Shown piece by piece: positions 35,578 through 43,504 of a stretch of 54,482 nucleotides of DNA. The notes under the pieces were generated by a model. That model did no database searches. It was not told the origin of the DNA and saw only the letters and a list, made by a program, of their open reading frames with translations. Position numbers and translations under genes: made by a program. The DNA is from Bacilli bacterium (lineage in GTDB: Bacteria; Bacillota_I; Bacilli_A; RF39; UBA660): NCBI GenBank assembly GCA_017441065.1, contig JAFSAI010000008.1, forward strand, positions 1 to 54,482. Reading direction: 5' to 3'. Each line of letters starts with the position of its first letter. Within the stretch, counting starts at the first letter, position 1.

Positions 35578-36096
35578 ATGGATATATTTGTTCCTGATAT
35601 GTATCAAAAAAGTATTTATACAATTAACTATAAAAAATTAAAAAAGATTGGTATAAAGTGTTTATTGTTTGATTTAAATAATACTTTAGCTAGTTATGAA
35701 GTTGATTATCCAGATAATAAATTAAGAGAATTAATATTTGAACTAGAAAAGGATTTTAAAGTAATAATTGTGTCTAATAGTCCCAAAAATAGAGTTAGAC
35801 CATTTAAAGAAAAGTTAAATATTGATTCATCTTTTTCATCAAAAAAACCATTTAAAAAGAAATATAAAAAGATAATGAATTTATATGGTTTTAAAGATAC
35901 TGAGATTGCTATGATTGGTGATGAATTACTAACTGATGTATGGGGTGGTAATAGAATGAATTTTACTACAATTTTGGTTAATGGTATTAGTGATACAGAA
36001 CCATTTCATACTAGAATAATTAGAAGTATTGAAAAACATATTATAAAAAAATTAAATAAAAAAGGGATTTTATTTAAAGGAGAATATTATGAGTAA
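35578..36096 (+). CDS. yqeG: YqeG-family HAD phosphatase
   Basis: A 172-residue HAD-IIIA protein. Motif I LLFDLNNTLA (the Asp nucleophile with N in place of the second Asp), motif II VSNSP and motif III with IGDELLTDVWGGNRM are visible. In Bacillus yqeG lies directly upstream of yqeH, as here (8-bp overlap), and may act in ribosome assembly or phosphate metabolism. It ends in TGA. Confidence 0.92.
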   Translation: MDIFVPDMYQKSIYTINYKKLKKIGIKCLLFDLNNTLASYEVDYPDNKLRELIFELEKDFKVIIVSNSPKNRVRPFKEKLNIDSSFSSKKPFKKKYKKIMNLYGFKDTEIAMIGDELLTDVWGGNRMNFTTILVNGISDTEPFHTRIIRSIEKHIIKKLNKKGILFKGEYYE

Positions 36097-36976
36097 GTGT
36101 ATTGGTTGTGGAATAGCCTTACAAAATATAGATAAAGAAAAATTAGGGTATACAAAAAATTTAGATAATAAATATTGTGAAAGATGTTTTAAGACAATCC
36201 ATTATAATGAAGAAAAAAAGGTTACTAATTTAGATAATTCTAAAATAATAGAAAAAATAAATAAATTAGGATATTTTACGATATTTATAACAGATTTAAT
36301 TAGTATTAATAAAAAATTAATTAATGTATTTAAACAAATAAAAAATGACAAGATATTAGTTATTAACAAATGTGATATAATTCCCAATAATTTAAAATTA
36401 GAACATATTGAAGAAAATATAAAAAGTAGTTTTGATATAGATAATGAAGTATGTTTTATAAGTGCTAAAAACAATTTATATTTAAACGTAATTATTAATA
36501 AAATAGAAGAAAATAAAAATGTAATTTTATGTGGTGAAACTAGTAGTGGTAAATCTACTTTAATAAATACTTTAATAGGTAGTAATTTAACTACAAGTAA
36601 GTATAGTAATACTACATTAGATTTTATTAAGTTAAAATATATGGATTATGTTATATATGATACTCCAGGTATTATGATTAATGAGAATAAAGTAAACACA
36701 GATAAAATAATTATAAGCACTAAGCAATTAAGTGATAAATATGTTTTAAGTGTTGATAATCTTAAATTAAGAGTTAATGGAAATCTAACATTTGTAGTAC
36801 CAAATACTATAAAAATAACTAGTAAGAAAGAAGATATTAAATTAGATAATGTTATAAAAATAGATAAACCAACTGATATTGAAATAGATGGTGGAGGATT
36901 TATTTTTGTGAAAAATTCTTGTATAATAAATTCTAACGAAAAATTAGGGGTAAGAAATTCGATAATAGGTAAGTAG
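36089..36976 (+). CDS. yqeH: Circularly permuted GTPase YqeH
   Basis: A ribosome-assembly GTPase for the 30S subunit. The N-terminal zinc finger (CIGCG, YCERCF) is followed by permuted motifs: G4 NKCD first, then G1 GETSSGKSTL and G3 YDTPG. At 295 residues it is shorter than Bacillus YqeH (about 366), mostly in the C-terminal domain. It overlaps yqeG. The usual yqeI, aroE and nadD genes do not follow. Confidence 0.92.
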   Translation: MSKCIGCGIALQNIDKEKLGYTKNLDNKYCERCFKTIHYNEEKKVTNLDNSKIIEKINKLGYFTIFITDLISINKKLINVFKQIKNDKILVINKCDIIPNNLKLEHIEENIKSSFDIDNEVCFISAKNNLYLNVIINKIEENKNVILCGETSSGKSTLINTLIGSNLTTSKYSNTTLDFIKLKYMDYVIYDTPGIMINENKVNTDKIIISTKQLSDKYVLSVDNLKLRVNGNLTFVVPNTIKITSKKEDIKLDNVIKIDKPTDIEIDGGGFIFVKNSCIINSNEKLGVRNSIIGK

Positions 36977-36985
36977 GTAGTAGTA

Positions 36986-38707
36986 ATGAGCGTTATAAAA
37001 GTAATGAGTGAGAATTTAGCTAATAAAATAGCAGCAGGTGAAGTTGTTGAAAAATGTGCTTCAGTTGTTAAAGAATTAGTTGAAAATAGTATCGATGCTA
37101 AAGCTAAAAATATAAAGATTAATTTACTTAAAGGTGGATTATCTGAAATAACAGTTATAGATGATGGCTTAGGTATGGATGAATCTGATGCTACTCTTGC
37201 TTTTCAAAGACATGCAACTAGTAAAATATATAAAGATGATGATTTGTTTTTTATAGATACTTTAGGATTCCGCGGCGAAGCTTTACCATCTATTGCATCA
37301 GTTTCAGAAGTAGTTTTAGAAACATGTCAAAAAGATGTAGGAACACTTATCCATATAAAAGGTGGAATATTAGTAGAAAAAAGTGCTAGTAGTGCTCGTA
37401 CTGGTACTAGAATAACAATAACAAATTTGTTTTTTAATACGCCAGCAAGACTTAAGTATTTAAAAAGTGAGCAAACAGAACTTGCTAATACAGTATCATT
37501 TATTGAAAAATTATCTTTAGCGAAACCAAATATTTCATTTACTTTAACAAACAATGGTAGTACTGTTGTTAAAACTAGTGGAAGTGGTAATTTACTTAAA
37601 ACTATTCATGAAATATATGGATTACAAGTATCTAGTAAAATGTTAGAAATTAAAGCTTTAAATGATGATTTTGAAATAAAAGGATTTGTATGTAAACCAG
37701 AAATTTTAAAATCAAATAGAAACCATTTAATTACTTTTATAAATGGGAGAGTAGTAAAAAATGGTGATGTTAATAGAGCAATAAATGATGCTTATTATAC
37801 TTATAAACCCGAGGGAAAATTTCCAATAGTAGTAATTAACATTGAAACAGATCCAACACTAGTTGATGTAAATATTCATCCAACCAAACAAGATGTTAAA
37901 TTAAGTAAAATAGATTCTTTATATAATTTAATTTATGAAACTATAAAAACACGATTATATGAAAGTTTGTTAATTCCTGATGCTATACCTAAAAAAGAAG
38001 TAGAAAGTATTAAGGATTCTTTTGTTCAAATTGAAGACGAAAAAACTATGGAAGTAAAACAAACAACATTTGATTTTGGTGAAGAAGATAAAGAAGAAGT
38101 CGTAAAAAATGAAGAGTTTAAAAGTTTAGTTTTATATCCTGTTGGACTTTGTCATGGTACTTATATAGTTTGTGAAAATGATGAAGGCATTTATTTACTT
38201 GATCAACATGCTGCTCAAGAAAGAGTTAACTACGAAAATTATTTAGAAAATTTAAAAAATGAAAAAGTAAATATAACTAATATGTTAATTCCTATTACTA
38301 TAGAATTTTCTCAAAGTGAATATATTATCTTTAAAAATAATTCTGATAAATTTAGTGAAATGGGTTTTGAATGGGTAGAATTTGGTATTAATACAATTTC
38401 AGTTAAAGCTCATCCTACTTGGCTTAGAACGGGTTATGAAGAGGAATCTATTAGAAAGATAATTGATTTAATTATTAATTTACATGGTGAATTTGACGTT
38501 ATTAAGTTTAGAGAAAATGTTGCAATTACTTTAGCATGTAAAATGGCAATAAAAGCTAATGAACATATTTCGATGATGGAAATTGAGGGATTATTAAAAA
38601 ATTTAGTTAAATGTGATAATCCATATAATTGTCCTCATGGAAGACCAACTATTATAAAATTTAGTATATATGATTTAGAAAAAATGTTTAAAAGAGCAAT
38701 GAGTTAA
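36986..38707 (+). CDS. mutL: DNA mismatch repair protein MutL
   Basis: The N-terminal GHKL ATPase has KELVENSIDA, DDGLGMD, RHATSKI and GFRGEALPSIA. The C-terminal domain has the endonuclease motif DQHAAQERVNYE and the zinc site CPHGRP, so it is a nicking MutL. At 573 residues it is within the family range. mutS, often adjacent, is not in this window. Confidence 0.96.
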   Translation: MSVIKVMSENLANKIAAGEVVEKCASVVKELVENSIDAKAKNIKINLLKGGLSEITVIDDGLGMDESDATLAFQRHATSKIYKDDDLFFIDTLGFRGEALPSIASVSEVVLETCQKDVGTLIHIKGGILVEKSASSARTGTRITITNLFFNTPARLKYLKSEQTELANTVSFIEKLSLAKPNISFTLTNNGSTVVKTSGSGNLLKTIHEIYGLQVSSKMLEIKALNDDFEIKGFVCKPEILKSNRNHLITFINGRVVKNGDVNRAINDAYYTYKPEGKFPIVVINIETDPTLVDVNIHPTKQDVKLSKIDSLYNLIYETIKTRLYESLLIPDAIPKKEVESIKDSFVQIEDEKTMEVKQTTFDFGEEDKEEVVKNEEFKSLVLYPVGLCHGTYIVCENDEGIYLLDQHAAQERVNYENYLENLKNEKVNITNMLIPITIEFSQSEYIIFKNNSDKFSEMGFEWVEFGINTISVKAHPTWLRTGYEEESIRKIIDLIINLHGEFDVIKFRENVAITLACKMAIKANEHISMMEIEGLLKNLVKCDNPYNCPHGRPTIIKFSIYDLEKMFKRAMS

Positions 38708-38715
38708 TTTATTAA

Positions 38716-38738
38716 GAAGGCAAAAGCCTTCCTTTTTA
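38716..38738 (+). terminator. Terminator after mutL
   Basis: GAAGGC (38716-38721) pairs with GCCTTC (38726-38731) around AAAA, followed by CTTTTT. Confidence 0.85.
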
Positions 38739-38785
38739 TTGAAAAAAATAAGAGTTTATAATAAAATAATTCTAGGTGGGATATT

Positions 38786-39220
38786 ATGAAAAAAGTTTTA
38801 GAAGAGTTTAAAAAGTTTATTTCAAGAGGTAATGTGTTAGACCTAGCAGTAGGTGTTATTATAGGTAGTGCTTTTAGTGGAATAGTAACTTCACTTGTTA
38901 ATAATATTTTTACTCCATTAATTGGTGTAGTATTTGGAGGAGTTAATTTTTCTCATTTATCATTAAAAGTAGGAGATGCTTATATAATGTATGGAGCATT
39001 CTTACAAACAGTATTTGATTTTCTAATTACTGCAGTATGTTTATTCATAGTGGTAAAATTAGTGAATAAACTTAATAATGACTTCCAAAAAATGTCTAAG
39101 AAAGATAAAAAGAATGAAGAAGTTAAAGTTGAAGCTCCAAAGAAAAGTGATGATGTTTTATTACTTGAAGAAATAAGAGATTTATTAAAAGAAAATAATA
39201 AAAAGAAAGGAAATAAATAA
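38786..39220 (+). CDS. mscL: Large-conductance mechanosensitive channel MscL
   Basis: A pentameric safety valve opened by membrane tension. The N-terminal KKFISRGNVLDLAVGVIIGSA pattern and the pore-lining first helix are typical; the second helix is FLQTVFDFLITAVCLFIVV. 144 residues, with a charged C-terminal bundle. TGA-free stop; it shares a base with the next gene's ATG. Confidence 0.96.
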   Translation: MKKVLEEFKKFISRGNVLDLAVGVIIGSAFSGIVTSLVNNIFTPLIGVVFGGVNFSHLSLKVGDAYIMYGAFLQTVFDFLITAVCLFIVVKLVNKLNNDFQKMSKKDKKNEEVKVEAPKKSDDVLLLEEIRDLLKENNKKKGNK

Positions 39221-39429
39221 TGTTAGAAAATATATTATATTTAGTTGGTGGTTTAGTAGTAGGAGTTGTAGCAGGATTCTTTTTAGCAAGATTCTTTATG
39301 CAAAGATATTTAACTAAAAATCCTCCAATCAATGAAAAAATGATTGAAACTATGATGACTAGTATGGGAAGAAAACCAAGTCAAAAACAAGTTAAACAAG
39401 TTATGAATCAAATGAATAGATTCAAATAA
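39220..39429 (+). CDS. yneF: YneF family (UPF0154) small membrane protein
   Basis: A 69-residue protein with one membrane helix (VGGLVVGVVAGFFLARFFM) and the conserved NPPINEKMIETMMTSMGRKP, then SQKQVKQ. This is typical of the YneF family found across low-GC Gram-positives and mycoplasmas; function unknown. Confidence 0.9.
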   Translation: MLENILYLVGGLVVGVVAGFFLARFFMQRYLTKNPPINEKMIETMMTSMGRKPSQKQVKQVMNQMNRFK

Positions 39430-39445
39430 TTTAGAAATAATAATA

Positions 39446-39474
39446 TTGTAAAATATAAAAATATTTGATATATT
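39446..39474 (+). promoter_or_regulatory. Promoter of the serine T-box operon
   Basis: TTGTAA (39446-39451), a 17-nt spacer and TATATT (39469-39474). Confidence 0.65.
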
Positions 39475-39480
39475 AATTGC

Positions 39481-39684
39481 ATAAATCGTTGAAGAAAGAC
39501 TAGTAACTATAAAAGTTTTTGAAAGAGAGTTAGTGTAAGGTGTGAACTAATAAAATAATTATAGTGAATCTACTTTCGGAGAGTATTTAATAAATAACGG
39601 GTAGTTAACGTTATAAACTAATAAGTAATATATTGGATGGTACCGCAGAATTGCTCCTTGAGTAGTTTTGTGGTTTTTATTTTT
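39481..39684 (+). promoter_or_regulatory. T-box leader with a serine specifier
   Basis: A canonical T-box. Stem I starts with GAAGAAAG; the distal helix pairs CTATAA with TTATAG; the specifier loop on the 3' side reads TGAA-TCT-AC, with TCT (39569-39571) being a serine codon. The T-box core GGATGGTACCGC is at 39635-39646. The terminator stem ACCGCAGAATTGCT/AGTAGTTTTGTGGT (about 39642-39674) has 14 pairs including wobbles, before a T run. Uncharged tRNA-Ser should turn on the GNAT gene and serS together. Confidence 0.93.
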
Positions 39685-39697
39685 ATAGGAGTATGTC

Positions 39698-40234
39698 ATG
39701 AATATATGGTTAAAAGAAATAGCTTTAGAAGATGGTAAAGAATATTATGATATTTTAATGGAATTATCAGGTTATAAAGATGCTTATGCAAAACCTTTAC
39801 CAGATGATGATATGTCATTAGAAGATTTTGAATTTTTTAAACAAGCTAGAGTGAAAATGAAAGATGCAAATAGTATACCTGAATCTGTAATGCCAACAAG
39901 TACATATTGGATAATGAATGAAAGTGTACCGATTGGTTATGCAACTTTGAAACATAAGATTGATCCAAATAAACCAGGTGGACATTTTGGTTGTTGTTTA
40001 ATTAAAAGTTTTCAAAACAAAGGTATAGGAAGTTTGGTGGCAGAGGAACTCTCCCGAATTGCATTTGAAGAACTAGGAATTGAAGAGGTTATTTATACTT
40101 CAAAAAATGAAAATGTTCAAAGTCAAAAATCAGTTGATAAAATAGGAGCAACTTTAATCGGAATACATGATGGTTATCACTTTTACTCGGTTAGTTTAAG
40201 AGAAAAATTTAATAAAGAAGGAAGGAATGTATAA
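39698..40234 (+). CDS. GNAT-family N-acetyltransferase under serine T-box control
   Basis: 178 residues with the acetyl-CoA binding region around FQNKGIGSLVAEELSRIA (motif A, Q-x-x-G-x-G) and the C-terminal SQKSVDKIGATLIG typical of GNAT enzymes. It is the first gene after the serine T-box and 2 nt before serS, so it is tied to serine starvation. Possible targets are amino acids, aminoacyl-nucleotides or toxins; none can be read from the sequence. Confidence 0.88.
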   Translation: MNIWLKEIALEDGKEYYDILMELSGYKDAYAKPLPDDDMSLEDFEFFKQARVKMKDANSIPESVMPTSTYWIMNESVPIGYATLKHKIDPNKPGGHFGCCLIKSFQNKGIGSLVAEELSRIAFEELGIEEVIYTSKNENVQSQKSVDKIGATLIGIHDGYHFYSVSLREKFNKEGRNV

Positions 40235-40236
40235 TT

Positions 40237-41523
40237 ATGATAGATATTAAATTAATAAGAGAAAATAGAGAATTAGTTAAAGAAAATATTAAGAAAAAAT
40301 TTCAAGATGAAAAATTACCTTTAGTTGATGAAGTTTATGAACTTGATATTAAATATAGAGAATGTAAAACTAAAGCAGATAATTTAAGAAGTGAAAAAAA
40401 TAATTTAAGTAATCAAATAGGTGCATTAATGCGTGATGGTAAAAAAGATGAAGCTAATGTGATTAAAGAAAAAATAGCTAATATTTCTAAAGAAATACCT
40501 GAAGTAGAAAAAGAAGAACTTGAATTAGAAGAAAAAGTAAAAAAAATAATGATGGTTATTCCAAATATTATAGATGCAAGTGTTCCTATTGGAGAAGATG
40601 ATTCTAAAAATGTTGAAGTTGAAAAGTATGGAGAACCAGTAGTACCTAGTTATGAAGTTCCATATCATGCTGACATTATTCAAGCTTTAAATGGACTTGA
40701 TAAAGAATCTGCAGGACGTACTAGTGGAGAAGGATTTTATTTCTTAACAGGAGAAATAGCAAGACTTCATAGTGCAATGCTTAGTTATGCAAGAGATTTT
40801 ATGATTAATAAAGGATTTACTTATTGTTTACCTCCATTTATGATTAGAAGCGATGTTGTTACTGGTGTAATGAGTTTCAAAGAAATGGAAGCAATGATGT
40901 ATAAAATTGAAGGCGAAGATTTATATTTAATTGGTACTTCTGAACATTCAATGATGGGTAGATTTATTGGTCAAATGATAAAAGAAGAAGAATTACCACT
41001 TACATTAACAAGTTATTCTCCTTGTTTTAGAAAAGAAGGTGGATCACATGGTCTTGAAGAAAGAGGATTATATCGTGTTCACCAATTTGAAAAACAAGAA
41101 ATGGTAGTACTTTGTAAAATGGAAGAAGGAATGGACTGGTATAATAAAATGTGGCAATATACTGTTGAATTCTTTAGAAGTTTAGATATACCTGTAAGAA
41201 CTTTAGAATGCTGCTCTGGAGATTTGGCAGATTTAAAAGTTAAATCTTGTGATGTTGAAGCATGGAGTCCAAGACAACAAAAATATTTTGAAGTAGGTAG
41301 TTGTTCAATTTTAGGTGATGCTCAAACTAGACGACTAGGTATTCGTTACAAAGGTGAAGAAGGAACTAAATATTTATGTTCACTTAACAATACAGTTGTA
41401 GCAACTCCAAGAGGTTTAATTGCTATGATAGAAAATAATTATCAAGAAGATGGAAGTGTATTAATCCCTGAAGCTTTAAGACCATATATGGGTGGAGTAG
41501 AAAAAATAGTTATAAAAAAATAA
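40237..41523 (+). CDS. serS: Seryl-tRNA synthetase
   Basis: A class II synthetase of 428 residues. An N-terminal coiled-coil arm (about 28-105) binds the long variable arm of tRNA-Ser. The active-site regions EGFYFLTGE, YLIGTSEHSMMG, SPCFRKEGGSHGLEERGLYR (motif 2) and NNTVVATPRGLIA (motif 3) are present. It is the second gene of the T-box operon. Confidence 0.97.
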   Translation: MIDIKLIRENRELVKENIKKKFQDEKLPLVDEVYELDIKYRECKTKADNLRSEKNNLSNQIGALMRDGKKDEANVIKEKIANISKEIPEVEKEELELEEKVKKIMMVIPNIIDASVPIGEDDSKNVEVEKYGEPVVPSYEVPYHADIIQALNGLDKESAGRTSGEGFYFLTGEIARLHSAMLSYARDFMINKGFTYCLPPFMIRSDVVTGVMSFKEMEAMMYKIEGEDLYLIGTSEHSMMGRFIGQMIKEEELPLTLTSYSPCFRKEGGSHGLEERGLYRVHQFEKQEMVVLCKMEEGMDWYNKMWQYTVEFFRSLDIPVRTLECCSGDLADLKVKSCDVEAWSPRQQKYFEVGSCSILGDAQTRRLGIRYKGEEGTKYLCSLNNTVVATPRGLIAMIENNYQEDGSVLIPEALRPYMGGVEKIVIKK

Positions 41524-41531
41524 TAAAAATA

Positions 41532-41557
41532 GAGAGACTTGTTGGTAAGTCTCTTTT
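41532..41557 (+). terminator. Terminator after serS
   Basis: AGAGACTT (41533-41540) pairs with AAGTCTCT (41547-41554), followed by four T with an A. Its loop holds the -35 box of the next RNA. Confidence 0.8.
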
Positions 41558-41567
41558 ATGACATAAT
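41539..41567 (+). promoter_or_regulatory. Promoter of antitoxin-like RNA 2
   Basis: TTGTTG (41539-41544), a 17-nt spacer and CATAAT (41562-41567). The -35 box lies in the serS terminator hairpin. Confidence 0.55.
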
Positions 41568-41573
41568 GAATAT

Positions 41574-41678
41574 GTCAAGAAAACTTGAATAAAATAAAAA
41601 AGGAATACTTTAGTATTGACTGCTAAGTGCTTACCGATGTTAGTCGTGCACTATCCTAATAAGGATGGTGCTATTTTT
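41574..41678 (+). ncRNA. Antisense RNA of toxin-antitoxin-like locus, copy 2
   Basis: A homologue of the RNA at 17659. It keeps the 5' tetraloop hairpin (TCAAG-AAAA-CTTGA, 41575-41588), the AGTGCTTACC segment and the terminator GCACTATCCT/AGGATGGTGC (41648-41671) with a T-rich tail. The first stem differs from copy 1 by a base-pair swap that keeps pairing, which argues for a selected RNA structure. Confidence 0.6.
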
Positions 41679-41725
41679 ATAATTTCAACTATAACAAATA
41701 GAAGAAAAAATATTATTCCTAAAAA
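41651..41725 (-). pseudogene. Decayed small hydrophobic toxin-like ORF
   Basis: The C-terminal part FLGIIFFLLFVIVEIIKIAP, then SLLG, mirrors the ORF at 17738 (LGIIYSLLFLLIEIIEKAP, SFLG). The N-terminal codons, ribosome binding site and leader have been deleted: homology with copy 1 stops there and resumes at the TATAAT promoter box. No start codon is available. The antisense RNA outlives its toxin here. Confidence 0.65.
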
Positions 41726-41874
41726 GATTATAACAAACTTTTGTTTTTGGATACGATAAAATTAATCTGAATTTGTAATAAAATTTATGTCGATAAAACT
41801 TGGATTTTTAGAAGTTTTGACAACGTTTGTCGAACTTGTTGAAAATAGAAAATATTTATTTTATTATCTTTTCA

Positions 41875-41978
41875 GAAAGCGGGTTTTGGTTGAAATTATC
41901 TAAATAAAATTGTTTCTTTTAATTTATGTTTTATCTACCCTAACTTATCCCTTAATAATAAAAACAACTCCCGCTTTC
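41875..41978 (+). ncRNA. Candidate structured RNA closed by a 9-bp stem
   Basis: GAAAGCGGG (41875-41883) pairs perfectly with CCCGCTTTC (41970-41978), and TTG/CAA add pairs inside. A promoter, TTGAAA-17 nt-TATTAT (41839-41867), ends 7 nt upstream, so transcription would start exactly at the stem. The GC-rich arms stand out in an otherwise AT-rich gap. I do not recognise an RNA family; it is too short for typical 6S RNA, and no T run follows. It might instead be a leader of miaB. Confidence 0.5.
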
Positions 41979-42025
41979 AAATTATTATTAAGTGTGTTAA
42001 AATACAGCTTAGGGAAGTGGTTAGA

Positions 42026-43438
42026 ATGCATTTACCAGATTTAAATATTGCAAAAGATAGAACTAGTAAAGAAAACAAATATATTGAATTAAATGAAAAT
42101 TATAAAAAAGTATTTAATGGTCAAAAATATTTTTTAAGAACTTATGGTTGTCAAATGAACGTTCACGATAGTGAAGCAATAAGAAGTTATTTAGAAACTT
42201 TAGGATATGTTAATACAGAAGTTATTGAAGAAGCTAATTTAGTTGTACTTAATACATGTGCTATTAGAGAAAATGCTCGTGACAAAGTTGTTGGTTTTTT
42301 AGGAAAGTGTAAATATTTAAAGAAAAATAGAGATGACTTTAAAATAGTGCTAGCAGGATGTATGTGTGAACAACCAGATTTTATAGAAAGTGTTCAAAAA
42401 AATCATAAATATGTTGATCTTGTGATTGGAACTCATAATATACATGAACTTCCAAAATTATTATTAGAATTAAATCAAAAACAAACAATTGAAGTATATT
42501 CTAATAGTGATGAAGTAATTGAAGGTATGAATTTTAAACGTGATAGTAAAGTAACTGCTTGGGTAAATATTATGTATGGTTGTGATAAATTTTGTACTTA
42601 TTGTATAGTTCCTTATACAAGAGGAAGGGAACGTAGTAGAAAATTAGATAGTATTTTAGAAGAAGTAAGACATTTAAAGATGAATGGTTATAAAGAAGTA
42701 ACTTTATTAGGTCAAAATGTTAATGCCTATGGAAGAGATATTGGTGAATCATTTGCCAATTTACTTGAACAAGTAGCTCTTACAGGTATGGAAAGAATAA
42801 GATTTGTAACTAGTCATCCATGGAACTTTACTGATGAAATGATTGATATAATTGCTAAATATGATAATATCATGCCTTATATTCATTTACCACTTCAATC
42901 AGGAAGTAATGAAATTCTGAAGAAAATGAATAGAAGATATACTAAAGAAGAATATTTAGAATTATTTAATAAAATGAAAGAACGTATTCCGAATGTAGCG
43001 ATTACTACAGATATAATTGTTGGATTTCCAAATGAAACAGAAGAAGATTTTTTAGATACTTTAGAAGTTGTAGAAAAATGTGAGTATGATGGTGCTTATA
43101 CATTTATTTTTTCTCCAAGAGAAGGAACTCCTGCTGCGAAAATGAAAGACGAAGTTAGTATGGAAGAAAAAGAAGAAAGACTTCAAAGATTAAATGAGGT
43201 TGTTAATAAGTATTCTAATAAGAATAATCAAAAATTATTAAATAAAGTTGTTGATGTATTGATACTTGGTGAAAGTGAAAAAGATAATACTAAAGTTTAC
43301 GGATATACAGATACAATGAAGTTAGTAAATGTTATAGGTGGAAAAGAATTAATAGGTAATATTGTAAAAGTAAAAATAACTGATGCTAAAAGTTTTAGTT
43401 TAGATGGAGAATATGTTGAAGAAAAGGTAGCTATTTAA
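42026..43438 (+). CDS. miaB: tRNA methylthiotransferase MiaB
   Basis: Adds the 2-methylthio group to i6A37 of tRNAs. The N-terminal UPF0004 domain has three cluster Cys (YGCQMN, LNTCAIR, AGCMCEQ), the radical SAM motif is YGCDKFCTYCIVPYTRGRER, and a TRAM domain ends the protein. ATG 42026 follows AGGGAAGTGG; GTG 42017 is also open but too close to that site. A -10 box TAAAAT lies near 41999. Confidence 0.95.
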   Translation: MHLPDLNIAKDRTSKENKYIELNENYKKVFNGQKYFLRTYGCQMNVHDSEAIRSYLETLGYVNTEVIEEANLVVLNTCAIRENARDKVVGFLGKCKYLKKNRDDFKIVLAGCMCEQPDFIESVQKNHKYVDLVIGTHNIHELPKLLLELNQKQTIEVYSNSDEVIEGMNFKRDSKVTAWVNIMYGCDKFCTYCIVPYTRGRERSRKLDSILEEVRHLKMNGYKEVTLLGQNVNAYGRDIGESFANLLEQVALTGMERIRFVTSHPWNFTDEMIDIIAKYDNIMPYIHLPLQSGSNEILKKMNRRYTKEEYLELFNKMKERIPNVAITTDIIVGFPNETEEDFLDTLEVVEKCEYDGAYTFIFSPREGTPAAKMKDEVSMEEKEERLQRLNEVVNKYSNKNNQKLLNKVVDVLILGESEKDNTKVYGYTDTMKLVNVIGGKELIGNIVKVKITDAKSFSLDGEYVEEKVAI

Positions 43439-43449
43439 GCTATCTTTTT
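43426..43449 (+). terminator. Terminator after miaB
   Basis: GGTAGCT (43426-43432) pairs with AGCTATC (43438-43444), followed by five T. Confidence 0.8.
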
Positions 43450-43504
43450 GCATATTTGAATAAACTACAAGTATGTGTTAAAGTATAGATAGAGGTGAGT
43501 TTAA

